DNA from: Thermomonospora echinospora
Lineage (GTDB): Bacteria; Actinomycetota; Actinomycetes; Streptosporangiales; Streptosporangiaceae
Assembly (NCBI RefSeq): GCF_900108175.1
Contig: NZ_FNVO01000002.1
Span: forward strand, 497,051-561,050
Direction of reading: 5' to 3'
DNA length: 64,000 nucleotides
Shown here in pieces: positions 19,572 through 27,981 of the stretch. Each line of letters starts with the position of its first letter. Position 1 is the first letter of the stretch. Position numbers and translations under genes: made by a program. Below the pieces are notes generated by a model. The model had not been told where the DNA came from, made no database searches, and worked only from the letters and a program-made list of their open reading frames with translations.

Positions 19572-20720
19572 TCAGACGTGCTCGTGCGGGCGCGCCGGGG
19601 AGACGGCGCCGGTGGCGGCCTTGGGGCGGCGCCGCCGCCAGGGCTCGGCGATCAGGACCACCGTTCCCGCGACGGCCACCAGACCGGCCACCGAGAGCAC
19701 CAGCAGAACGGACGGGATAAAGGACAGCCCGACCACGCAGGAGGCCAGCAGGCCGACCCAGAAGTACATCACCAGAACGGCCCTGCGGTGCGAATGCCCG
19801 AGCTCCAGAAGGCGGTGGTGCAGGTGCAGTTTGTCGGGCGCGAACGGGGACTTGCCCTGGTTGGTCCGGCGCCATACCGCCAGCAGCATGTCGATGTAGG
19901 GAACCGCCATCACCAGCACCACCAAAAGCACCGGCAGGAAGACCGGGATCTGCGTCACCGGGCCGATGACGGCGCTGTCGAACTGCCCGGTCAGCAGGAT
20001 CGTCGCCCCGCTGAGCAGCAGCCCGATCAGCATCGAGCCGGTGTCGCCCATGAAGATCCGGGCCGGGTTGAAATTGTGCGGCAGGAATCCCAGGCACATC
20101 CCGACGAGCACCGCGGCGGTCAGCGTGGCCGGGGTGATACGGGTCAGCCGCTCGGCGAACGACAGCAGCGAGGCATAGGAGAACAGCGCCATCGCGGCGA
20201 TGCCGACCACCCCGGCGGCCAGCCCGTCGAGCCCGTCCACGAAGTTCACCGCGTTGATGGTGGCGACCACCAGGAAAACGGTCAGCGGCACCCCGTATTC
20301 GGGCGGCAGCACCAGCGGCTGGCCATTGGGCAGCGGAATCACGAAAAGCTGGATGCCGTTCATGATGAACAGCCCAGCGGCGGCCACCTGACCGGCGAAC
20401 TTGGTCAGTGCGTCGATCTCCCACCGGTCATCGGCGATGCCCAGCAGCACGATCAACGTGGCGGCCAGCAGCAGCCCGCGGTCGATGTCGCTGTCCTCGA
20501 AGACCCGGCGCATCACCGGCAGCCCGCTGGCCGTCACCAGCCCGCCGACCATGCCGAAGAACATCGCCAGCCCGCCCATCCGGGGGGTGGGGATGGCGTG
20601 CACGTCACGGTCGCGGACGGCGGTCATCGCCCCGAACCGCACCGAGAAGGCCCGCACGACGGGAGTGGTCAGGTAGGTGATCACCGCGGCGACGAGCATG
20701 ACGAGCAGGTACTCGCGCAT
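19572..20720 (-). CDS. WecA/Rfe-like undecaprenyl-phosphate GlcNAc-1-phosphate transferase
   Basis: 382 residues from the ATG at 20720. About eleven transmembrane helices carry the GT4/MraY signatures: PTPRMGGLAMFFG near the N-terminus, NAVNFVDGLDGLAAG and the catalytic-loop sequence PHNFNPARIFMGDTGSM. The family moves a sugar phosphate onto undecaprenyl phosphate to start polymer synthesis, for example the arabinogalactan linker or teichoic acid. The place between the Sua5 gene and atp matches Rfe/WecA (Rv1302) of mycobacteria. The polymer made here is not known. Confidence 0.93.
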   Translation of the reverse strand: MREYLLVMLVAAVITYLTTPVVRAFSVRFGAMTAVRDRDVHAIPTPRMGGLAMFFGMVGGLVTASGLPVMRRVFEDSDIDRGLLLAATLIVLLGIADDRWEIDALTKFAGQVAAAGLFIMNGIQLFVIPLPNGQPLVLPPEYGVPLTVFLVVATINAVNFVDGLDGLAAGVVGIAAMALFSYASLLSFAERLTRITPATLTAAVLVGMCLGFLPHNFNPARIFMGDTGSMLIGLLLSGATILLTGQFDSAVIGPVTQIPVFLPVLLVVLVMAVPYIDMLLAVWRRTNQGKSPFAPDKLHLHHRLLELGHSHRRAVLVMYFWVGLLASCVVGLSFIPSVLLVLSVAGLVAVAGTVVLIAEPWRRRRPKAATGAVSPARPHEHV

Positions 20721-20877
20721 GGCCGGTGTCCCCCCTTCCCGCCTTCTCGGTCCCGCCGACCACCCGGCGGCCTCTCGGGCCACCGGTCACGCCGCACCCG
20801 GGGCCGTGCCGTTCCGCTGTGTAAAGACGCCGCCCGCGGCCGACCGGTTCGCCGGGCGCGGGACAGTGTGACCAACT

Positions 20878-22086
20878 CTATGCCCGCTGATCCTGCGATG
20901 CCTCCCGTTCGGCGGCACCGCCTCGCCGTCCGGCCAAGAAAAGGATCATGCCGGGGGTCAGCAGGCCCAGCCCCACGAGGGCCGGATCGCCCATCGAGGC
21001 CGCCCAGACACCGTGCGCCACCACGTCGTCGGCAAGGTCCAGGGCCACCAGGGCGGTCCCGGCCGCCACCAGCGCGGTCCCCGTTCGCCGGCCGGGCCGC
21101 CACCGGGGACTCCGAGCACCGGGACGCCATCGCAGAAGGGCCGCCGCACGCCGCCCAGAACGTGGCAGCCACAGCGTCAGAGCGGCGGCGAGGCCCAGGC
21201 CCAGCGCCACGTAGCCGGGCCAGGAGGCCGCGAAATGAGGCCGCGCATACCGTGGGGGTGGGACCTGCACCGCACCCTCCGGCAACCGGGCCTTGATCAG
21301 CACACTCTCGTGAGGCCGCAGGCCGCCCTGGGTGAAGTCCACGGCGTGCAGACCGTCGCGGTCCCATCCGCAACGGGTGAGCCCGGCGTCGTCCCCGCTC
21401 AGGCCCGCGCGCCGCTTCTCCCCCGCCCGGCAGCTGACGCCGAGCGGACGCACCGGCGTCTCGACTCGTACCGACACCTCGCCGATCGGCACGTCCCAGC
21501 CCGTCCCGATGGCGTCCCAGTGCAGCTCCGCGTGGCCGTCGGGGAGGGACGTCAGCACGCCCGTCACGTCGTACTCGATGACGTACGCCTGGCGGCCGCT
21601 GACCGTGCGGTGCCCGCCGCCCACGCTGATCCGCACCTCGTGCAGCATCTTGGTGGCCTTGACCCGGGCCGGCGCACCGGTGGAACTGCTGGCGCGCACG
21701 TCGCGGATGTCGTACAGCCGGTTGTCGACCCGGTACGGGACGCGGCGCACGATGCCGTGCTCGCGTCCCCGAAAGTCGTAGGTGATCGTCTCCCGAACGT
21801 GCAGCACGCCGTCGGGGCGGATGGTGAGCACGACGTCGTAGGTCGGGATGCTCTCCCCCGGCAGCCTTTCCTCGGCCGACTCCCGTCCGGCGGCGGCCGC
21901 CGGGAACGTCGTGACCTGCGGGGCGGCGGGGACCCGGGCGATCCTCGGGGCCGTCGGGGGGATCGCCGTCGCCGAAGCGGTCACAGCGGCCGAGGCGGGT
22001 GAGGCAAGCGAGGCGGGCGGCCCGAGGAAGGCGGCCGCCGGGGGAGCCCCGATCGCGACCACCATTGCCCAGAGCATGTCACGCAT
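20878..22086 (-). CDS. DUF2207-type membrane protein with signal peptide
   Basis: 402 residues from the ATG at 22086, chosen because GGAAGA precedes it and the signal peptide (MRDMLWAMVVAIG...) then starts at residue 1. The extracellular part (about 70-300) contains TITYDFRGREHGIVRRVPY, the hallmark of DUF2207. One transmembrane helix lies at about 310-330, and two more hydrophobic segments near 355-400 follow basic stretches. The family function is unknown. The gene is an extra cistron between the transferase and Sua5 genes, which are usually adjacent. Confidence 0.75.
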   Translation of the reverse strand: MRDMLWAMVVAIGAPPAAAFLGPPASLASPASAAVTASATAIPPTAPRIARVPAAPQVTTFPAAAAGRESAEERLPGESIPTYDVVLTIRPDGVLHVRETITYDFRGREHGIVRRVPYRVDNRLYDIRDVRASSSTGAPARVKATKMLHEVRISVGGGHRTVSGRQAYVIEYDVTGVLTSLPDGHAELHWDAIGTGWDVPIGEVSVRVETPVRPLGVSCRAGEKRRAGLSGDDAGLTRCGWDRDGLHAVDFTQGGLRPHESVLIKARLPEGAVQVPPPRYARPHFAASWPGYVALGLGLAAALTLWLPRSGRRAAALLRWRPGARSPRWRPGRRTGTALVAAGTALVALDLADDVVAHGVWAASMGDPALVGLGLLTPGMILFLAGRRGGAAEREASQDQRA

Positions 22087-22278
22087 ACCGCGCACTCTTC
22101 CCATCGACCGGCCGCCGACCGGCCCGGCGTTACGAAACGCGTCCCCGAGGTCACCGTGGACCGATCCCACGGTAACGCCCGGACCGGCGCCGCGCCGACG
22201 GACCGCGGGGGCGGGTCCGCGACGCGCGAGGGCCCGGCGGTCACCCGCCGGGCCCCGCTCAAGTCCGCTCGGCCCGGT

Positions 22279-23223
22279 CTACCCGGCCCGTCCGGGATCA
22301 GCCCCCTTGTCGAAGGAGACCTGCGAGCCGTCCCCGCCCTTGTCGCCCTCAGCGTCCTTGTCGCCCTTGTCCAGGCCGCCCTCGGCAAGGCCGTCCCTGT
22401 CCGAGGCGCCCTTGTCCGAGGCGCCCTTGTCCGAGGCGCCCTTGTCCGGGCTGCCCTCGTTCGGGGTGCTCTCGTCCGGACCGCTCTTGTCCGGGGCACT
22501 CTCGTTCAGGTCGTCCTTGGCGAGGGAGATCGGCTGTGCCTGGTCCCCGGACTCGTCCCGCGGCTCGTCCTCGTCCGTCAGCAGGACGCCGACGACGGCG
22601 CGGATCTTCTCCTCGGGGACGGCGCCCGCCCGCAGCAGCCGCGGCACCGGCCCGGTGAGGTCCACGATGGTGGACGCCTCGCCCTGGCCCGCCGGCCCGG
22701 CGTCCAGGTAGATCGAGACCGACTCGCCGAGCTGCTCCTCGGCCTCCCGGGCGTCGCGGGCGGCCGGGCGGCCCGACAGGTTGGCGCTGCTGACCGCCAG
22801 CGGCCCGGTCTCCTTGAGCAGTTCCAGGGCCAGGTCGTGCAGCGGCATCCGCACCGCCACCGTCCCCTTGGTGTCGCCCAGGTCCCACGACAGGTTGCGG
22901 TTGGCCCGGCACACCAGCGTCAGCGCCCCCGGCCAGAACTCGTCGATGAGGTCCTGGCCGTAGGTCCCCAGGTCCTCCACCAGCGCGGTGGCGGCCCGTA
23001 CCGAACCGACCAGCACCGGCGGGGGCATCTGACGGCCCCGGCCCTTGGCGTCCAGCAGCGCCTGGACGGCGACCGGCGTGAAGGCGTCACAGCCGATCCC
23101 GTAGACGGTGTCGGTGGGCATCACGATCAGCTCGCCGCGCCGTACCGCCGAGACGGTCTCGGCGATCCCGCGCGTCCGCTCCATCGGCTCCGAGCAGTCA
23201 TAACGTCGGCTCACGGCGGCCAT
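22279..23223 (-). CDS. Sua5/YrdC threonylcarbamoyl-AMP synthase with repetitive acidic tail
   Basis: Up to 314 residues. Residues about 15-215 are the YrdC/Sua5 domain (MPTDTVYGIGCDAF, PGALTLVCRANRN, ANLSGRPAARD), which makes threonylcarbamoyl-AMP for the t6A37 modification of ANN-decoding tRNAs. Residues about 225-314 are a low-complexity tail with repeated DKGAS units encoded by 15-bp tandem repeats (about 22398-22446). Family members normally end before this tail. A GTG three codons downstream (23214) is an equally good start. It follows prmC, as in other actinobacteria. Confidence 0.9.
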   Translation of the reverse strand: MAAVSRRYDCSEPMERTRGIAETVSAVRRGELIVMPTDTVYGIGCDAFTPVAVQALLDAKGRGRQMPPPVLVGSVRAATALVEDLGTYGQDLIDEFWPGALTLVCRANRNLSWDLGDTKGTVAVRMPLHDLALELLKETGPLAVSSANLSGRPAARDAREAEEQLGESVSIYLDAGPAGQGEASTIVDLTGPVPRLLRAGAVPEEKIRAVVGVLLTDEDEPRDESGDQAQPISLAKDDLNESAPDKSGPDESTPNEGSPDKGASDKGASDKGASDRDGLAEGGLDKGDKDAEGDKGGDGSQVSFDKGADPGRAG

Positions 23224-23283
23224 TCTCGCACTCGTGGGAGGACGCTCGCGCCATCGCGGTCCCCGAGACGGCTCAGTCCCTGC

Positions 23284-24144
23284 TCAGTCCCGGCTCAGCC
23301 GGGCGGTGACGAAGCGGTCCCGGTCGGTCAGATCGCGGCGGTTGCGGACGTCCCGCCAACCGTGCTCCTCGGCGAACACCCAGTAGACGGCGTTGCCCTG
23401 CAGGTCGCTGTGCTCGACCGCGACATGGCCGCCGGGGCGCAGCAGCCGGCGGGCGGTGCGCTCCACCACCCGGATGGCGTCCAGCCCGTCGTCGCCACCG
23501 CCCCACAGCGCCGCCGCCGGGTCGTGGTCGCGCACGTCCGGCGGCACGTACTCCCACTCGCTCATCGGGATGTACGGGGGGTTGCTGACCACCAGGTCGA
23601 CGGTGCCGTCCAGCTCGCCGAGGGCGTCGGCGAAGTCGGCCAGATGCAGTCGCACGCGCCCTCGTTCGTCCAGTGCCTCGACGTTGCGGGTGGCGTGAAC
23701 GAACGCCTTGGGGTCCTTCTCCACCGCGTGCACGCGCGCCCTGGGGGCCTCCTGGGCGATGCTCAGCGCGATGGCCCCCGACCCGGTGCCCAGGTCGACG
23801 ACCAGCGGGTCCTGTACGTCCATGTCGCGCAGGGTGTCCAGCGCCCAGCCGACCATTACCTCGGTCTCCGGACGCGGGACGAACACCCCGGGCCCCACCT
23901 TCAGCTCCAGGAAGCGGAAGAAGGCGCGGCCGGTGATGTGCTGCAGCGGCTCCCCCGCCTCGCGGCGGGCCACGCCCTCCCAGAACCGGGCGTCGAACGC
24001 CGAGTCCGGGACGGTGTGCAGTTCGGACCGCTTGACCCCGTGCACGGCGGCGGCCAGCTCCTCGGCGTCGGCGCGGGGCGAGGCGACCCCGGCGTCGGCC
24101 AGCCGCGCCGTCGCCCGGGCCACCTCGTCGAGCAGCAGGTTCAT
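23284..24144 (-). CDS. prmC: Release-factor glutamine methyltransferase
   Basis: 286 residues. It methylates the GGQ glutamine of release factors RF1 and RF2. The SAM-binding motif [16 protein letters not shown] and the catalytic motif VVSNPPYIP are present, with an N-terminal helical domain at about 1-80. The ATG overlaps the prfA stop (24141-24144), so it is coupled to its substrate gene. Confidence 0.95.
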   Translation of the reverse strand: MNLLLDEVARATARLADAGVASPRADAEELAAAVHGVKRSELHTVPDSAFDARFWEGVARREAGEPLQHITGRAFFRFLELKVGPGVFVPRPETEVMVGWALDTLRDMDVQDPLVVDLGTGSGAIALSIAQEAPRARVHAVEKDPKAFVHATRNVEALDERGRVRLHLADFADALGELDGTVDLVVSNPPYIPMSEWEYVPPDVRDHDPAAALWGGGDDGLDAIRVVERTARRLLRPGGHVAVEHSDLQGNAVYWVFAEEHGWRDVRNRRDLTDRDRFVTARLSRD

Positions 24145-25211
24145 GTTCCCTGGGCTTCGGCCAGTCTGCGCTCGGTGTCGGCGTCGACCAGCGCCTGGAT
24201 CACGTTGTGCAGGTCGCCGTCGAGCACCTGATCGAGGTTGTAGGCCTTGTAGCCGACCCGGTGGTCGGAGATCCGGTTCTCCGGGAAGTTGTAGGTGCGC
24301 ACCCGCTCGGAGCGGTCGACCGTGCGGACCTGGCTCTTGCGCTCGGCCGCGGCGGCCGCGTCGGCCTCCTCCTGCGCCATCGCCAGCAGCCGGGAGCGCA
24401 GGATGCGCAGTGCCTGCTCCTTGTTCTGCAGCTGGCTCTTCTCGTTCTGGCAGGAGACGACCACGCCGGTCGGCAGGTGGGTGATACGCACCGCCGAGTC
24501 GGTGGTGTTGACGCTCTGCCCGCCGGGCCCGGACGAACGGTAGACGTCGATGCGCAGGTCGTTCGGGTCGATCTGGACGTCCACCTCCTCGGCCTCGGGG
24601 GTGACGAGCACCCCGGCGGCGCTGGTGTGGATGCGGCCCTGCGACTCGGTGACCGGCACCCGCTGCACCCGGTGCACGCCGCCCTCGAACTTCAGCCGCG
24701 CCCAGGCGCCGCCCTCGTCGTCGGCCCCGGGACGGGCCTTCACCGCGACGGTGACGTCCTTGTAGCCGCCCAGGTCGGACGGCTGGGAGGCGATGATCTC
24801 GGTCTTCCAGCCGATGCGCTCGGCGTAGCGCAGGTACATGCGCAGCAGGTCGCCGGCGAACAACGCCGACTCCTCGCCGCCCTCGCCCGCCTTGATCTCC
24901 AGGATGACGTCCTTGTCGTCGTTGGGATCGCGCGGGACGAGCAGCTTGCGCAGCCGCTCCTCCAGCTCGGCCCGGCGGCCCTCCAGCTCGGTGGCCTCCG
25001 CGGCGAACGTGGCGTCCTCGGTCGCCAGCTCGCGCGCGGTGGCCAGGTCGTCGGTGACGGTGCGCACCTGCCGGACCGTCTCGACGATGGGCCGCAGCTG
25101 GGCATAGCGCTTGCCCAGCCGGCGCGCCGTGTTCTGGTCGGCGTGCACGGCCGGGTCGGCCAGCCTGCCTTCGATGTCGGCGTACTCGCCGATCAGCTCG
25201 TCGAGGTTCAC
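24141..25211 (-). CDS. prfA: Peptide chain release factor 1
   Basis: 356 residues from the GTG at 25211, the usual start (N-L-D-E-L). The tripeptide region is in the central domain, and the catalytic GGQ is in [17 protein letters not shown]. It terminates translation at UAA and UAG. It lies downstream of rpmE but is separated from it by two strong hairpins. Confidence 0.96.
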   Translation of the reverse strand: MNLDELIGEYADIEGRLADPAVHADQNTARRLGKRYAQLRPIVETVRQVRTVTDDLATARELATEDATFAAEATELEGRRAELEERLRKLLVPRDPNDDKDVILEIKAGEGGEESALFAGDLLRMYLRYAERIGWKTEIIASQPSDLGGYKDVTVAVKARPGADDEGGAWARLKFEGGVHRVQRVPVTESQGRIHTSAAGVLVTPEAEEVDVQIDPNDLRIDVYRSSGPGGQSVNTTDSAVRITHLPTGVVVSCQNEKSQLQNKEQALRILRSRLLAMAQEEADAAAAAERKSQVRTVDRSERVRTYNFPENRISDHRVGYKAYNLDQVLDGDLHNVIQALVDADTERRLAEAQGT

Positions 25212-25230
25212 GGTGTCGGTCCCGTAGAAA

Positions 25231-25287
25231 GGTCCGCCCTGGGGCGGACCCCGAGCGGCCCGGGGACGCACGGTCCCCGGGCCGCTC
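25231..25287 (-). terminator. Tandem hairpins between rpmE and prfA
   Basis: Hairpin one pairs GGTCCGCC (25231-25238) with GGCGGACC (25243-25250) around CTGG. Hairpin two has a perfect 15-bp stem (25253-25267 with 25273-25287) around GCACG. They lie 32 bases after the rpmE stop, read on the minus strand, and should end or attenuate the rpmE transcript before prfA. Confidence 0.85.
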
Positions 25288-25319
25288 GTGCCATTGCCTG
25301 GAGGTCTGGGGTCGGGGTG

Positions 25320-25541
25320 TTACTTCTTGTCGCCGGCCCGCTTGCCGAAGCGCTTCTCGAAGCGCGCCACCCGGCCGCCGGTGTCCAGGATCTTCTGCTT
25401 GCCCGTGTAGAACGGGTGGCAGTTGGAGCACACGTCGGCGTGGATCACGCCGTTGGCGGCGGTGCTGCGGGTCTCGAAGGTGTTACCGCACGTGCACGTC
25501 ACGGTGGTGACGACGTAGTCGGGGTGGATGCCAGACTTCAA
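25320..25541 (-). CDS. rpmE: Ribosomal protein L31, zinc-binding type
   Basis: 73 residues. The start is a TTG at 25541, fixed by AGGAGAG five bases upstream and by the conserved beginning [10 protein letters not shown]. Four cysteines (C-x-C in VTCTCGN, C-x-x-C in VCSNCHPF) make the zinc ribbon of the C+ form, which is normally expressed when zinc is plentiful. It is a large-subunit protein at the intersubunit bridge. Confidence 0.95.
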   Translation of the reverse strand: MKSGIHPDYVVTTVTCTCGNTFETRSTAANGVIHADVCSNCHPFYTGKQKILDTGGRVARFEKRFGKRAGDKK

Positions 25542-25712
25542 GGTCTCTCCTCGCATAGGGCGGTCGCCGGGTCGCCTCTCGGCCGCACGCGCGTGACACG
25601 GGGCCGGGCAGCGTGAACCGGTACCGCAGCGGTTGCACTCCAAGTGTGCCAGATGCGACAACGTGCCGAGGTCACCGGGCATTCCCCGGCACGGGCCCCG
25701 AGTACGGCCCGG

Positions 25713-26369
25713 TCAGGCGGCCCCGAGGAAGGCCAGCACCGCCATCACCCGACGGTGGTCGTGCTGGGTGGGCGGCAGGTCCAGCTTGAGGAAGATGTTG
25801 GAGATGTGCTTTTCCACGGCCCCCTCGGTGACCACCAGTTCCCGGGCGATGGCCGCGTTCGAGCGGCCCTCGGCCATCAGCCCCAGCACCTCCCGCTCGC
25901 GGGGCGTCAGCGCCTCCAGCCGGTCCCCGTCGCGCCGCCGGCCCAGCAACTGGCCGATCACCTCCGGGTCGATCATCGTGCCCCCGGCCGCGATCCGCCG
26001 TACCGCGTCGATGAACTCCCCGACGTCGGACACCCGCTCCTTGAGCAGGTACCCGACCCCCTGGGCGCCGCCCCCGAGCAGGTCCGTGGCGTAGCGCTCC
26101 TCCACGTACTGCGACAGCACCAGGATCGGCTGCCTGGGGCGGCTCTGCCGCACCCGCAGTGCCGCCCGCAGCCCCTCGTCGGTGAACGAGGGCGGCATCC
26201 GCACGTCCACGATCGCCAGATCCGGCCGGTGCTCCTGCACCGTCTCCAGCAGCCCCGGCCCGTCGCCGACCACGGCCACCGTCTCGATGCCGGCGTCGGC
26301 CAGCAGCCGCACCAGCCCTTCCCGCAACAACACCGAGTCTTCCGCGATCACCACCCGCATGCCCCTCAC
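25713..26369 (-). CDS. NarL/LuxR-family response regulator
   Basis: 218 residues. The receiver has the acidic pair in VVIAEDSVLLREGL and phospho-acceptor aspartate in LAIVDVRMPP. The C-terminal LuxR helix-turn-helix reads LTPREREVLGLMAEG and AIARELVVTEGAVEKHI. It pairs with the histidine kinase immediately upstream, 82 bases away. The pair sits between rpmE and rho, which are neighbours in Streptomyces and Mycobacterium, and so looks inserted. Confidence 0.93.
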   Translation of the reverse strand: MRGMRVVIAEDSVLLREGLVRLLADAGIETVAVVGDGPGLLETVQEHRPDLAIVDVRMPPSFTDEGLRAALRVRQSRPRQPILVLSQYVEERYATDLLGGGAQGVGYLLKERVSDVGEFIDAVRRIAAGGTMIDPEVIGQLLGRRRDGDRLEALTPREREVLGLMAEGRSNAAIARELVVTEGAVEKHISNIFLKLDLPPTQHDHRRVMAVLAFLGAA

Positions 26370-26451
26370 CTTAGGCCGCGCCCCGGCCGGCCGGCTCAGC
26401 CGCCGACCGGCGCCGGGCGCCGCCCGCGCGAGGGCGCCGTGCGGCGGCCGC

Positions 26452-27783
26452 TCACCACGTGCAGGGCAGGTCGGCGCGGATCACGGTGGGTCCGCCGGGA
26501 GGGCTGTCGACGGTGAGGATGCCATCGATGGTGGCGGCGCGGTCGGCCAGGCCGGCCAGGCCGCCGCCGGGGGTGGACGTCGCGCCGCCCACGCCGTTGT
26601 CGGTCACCTCGACGACCACCCAGTGCGTCTCGCGGGTGATCCGGACCGACGCCCGGGTGGCGCGGGCGTACTTGGCGATGTTGGCCAGCGACTCGGCGAC
26701 GATGAAGTAGGCGATGCTCTCCACCGCGGCCGGGGGCCGTTCGGGCAGGTCCACCTCGACCAGCACCGGCACCGGGGCGCGGGCGGCCAGGCCGGAGATC
26801 GCCGGGTCCAGGCCGCGGTCGGTCAGGATCGCCGGGTAGATCCCACGGGCCAAGTCGCGCAGCTCGGCGATGGCCTCCTTGGTGCCCGCGTGGGCCTGCT
26901 CGATGAGCGCTCGGGCGCCCTCGGGATCGTCGTCGAGCTTGGCGCGGGCCCGGCCGATGTCCATCGCCACCGCCAGCAGCCGCTGCTGGGCGCCATCGTG
27001 CAGGTCCCGCTCGATCCGGCGCCGCTCGGCCTCGGCGGCGTCCACCCCGCGCGCCCGGCTGGCCTGCAGGTGCTCGGCGCGCGCCTGCAGCCGCACCCGC
27101 TCGGCCTGGTCCCGGCCCGCCCCCAGCAGGAACACCCCGTACAGGGCGTGCAGCACGGCCATGCCGCGGGTCACGTACATCGCCACCAGCAGCAGGACGA
27201 CGCCGACCGCGCTCATCGGCAGGGCGGTCAGCGGATCGTCGGCCGTGTAGAACAGCCAGTCCCCGAAGTTGATCACCGCGCGGTCCTTGACCACCACGAT
27301 CGCCGGCAGAAACAGGAAACTCCCCGCCATCCCCCACACGGCCACCGACACCACGAACTCGGCGATCCCGATCGGGAACCGCAGCCCCAGGTAGGCCAGG
27401 TCCTTCCAGGTGGCCGGGTCGGTCGCCATCGCCCGCCACCTGCGCAACAGCCCGGACGACGGGGGCATGGGCCGGTACGGGTCGGGCACGGTGACCCCGA
27501 ACCCCGCCCGCAGCAGCCGCCGCTCCAGCATCGCCCCGCCCCGCCAGATCAGCATCACCGCCGCCAGCAGCGGCACCCCGACCCAGATGACCAGCAGTCC
27601 GGCCGACAGCGCCAGGCCCACCACCAGGAACACGAACCAGGCGAGCCCGAAGCCCAGGCTCGTCGCCAGATACACCGCGGCCCGCCAGGTCAGCGACGAG
27701 CGCACCATCGCCGACGGGCGCCATGACGCCATCACGATCCGCCTCGCCCCGCCGGGCGCGGCCACGCCGGTCAACTCGCTCAC
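26452..27783 (-). CDS. NarL-type sensor histidine kinase
   Basis: 443 residues. Four hydrophobic segments (about 38-60, 65-85, 135-160, 190-210) with extra loops form a membrane sensor of the type seen in actinobacterial kinases beside LuxR regulators. The HisKA_3 box has the phospho-acceptor histidine in ERDLHDGAQQRLL near 260. The ATPase domain shows VAESLANIAKYA, TDNGVGG and GGGLAGLADRA. Partner of the regulator just downstream; the stimulus is unknown. Confidence 0.92.
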   Translation of the reverse strand: MSELTGVAAPGGARRIVMASWRPSAMVRSSLTWRAAVYLATSLGFGLAWFVFLVVGLALSAGLLVIWVGVPLLAAVMLIWRGGAMLERRLLRAGFGVTVPDPYRPMPPSSGLLRRWRAMATDPATWKDLAYLGLRFPIGIAEFVVSVAVWGMAGSFLFLPAIVVVKDRAVINFGDWLFYTADDPLTALPMSAVGVVLLLVAMYVTRGMAVLHALYGVFLLGAGRDQAERVRLQARAEHLQASRARGVDAAEAERRRIERDLHDGAQQRLLAVAMDIGRARAKLDDDPEGARALIEQAHAGTKEAIAELRDLARGIYPAILTDRGLDPAISGLAARAPVPVLVEVDLPERPPAAVESIAYFIVAESLANIAKYARATRASVRITRETHWVVVEVTDNGVGGATSTPGGGLAGLADRAATIDGILTVDSPPGGPTVIRADLPCTW

Positions 27784-27927
27784 GTCCCGCCCTCCATGCC
27801 GCCTTCACGGTACGGCCCAAGCCTGCTGGACACGGCGCGGCCGCACCATGCGGCGGACCGCCCTCCCCGGGGTGGGGCTACCCCTACCCGCCCGCCGGAT
27901 CCGCCCGCCGGAAACGGGGGGAAACGG

Positions 27928-27962
27928 GCGACGCCCCGGGAGGCGGGGCCTTCCGGGGCGTC
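27928..27962 (-). terminator. Terminator of rho
   Basis: A perfect 11-bp stem (CGACGCCCCGG with CCGGGGCGTCG) with a 13-base loop lies 20 bases after the rho stop, read on the minus strand. Confidence 0.75.
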
Positions 27963-27981
27963 GCGGGCGGTGCGGTGCCGG

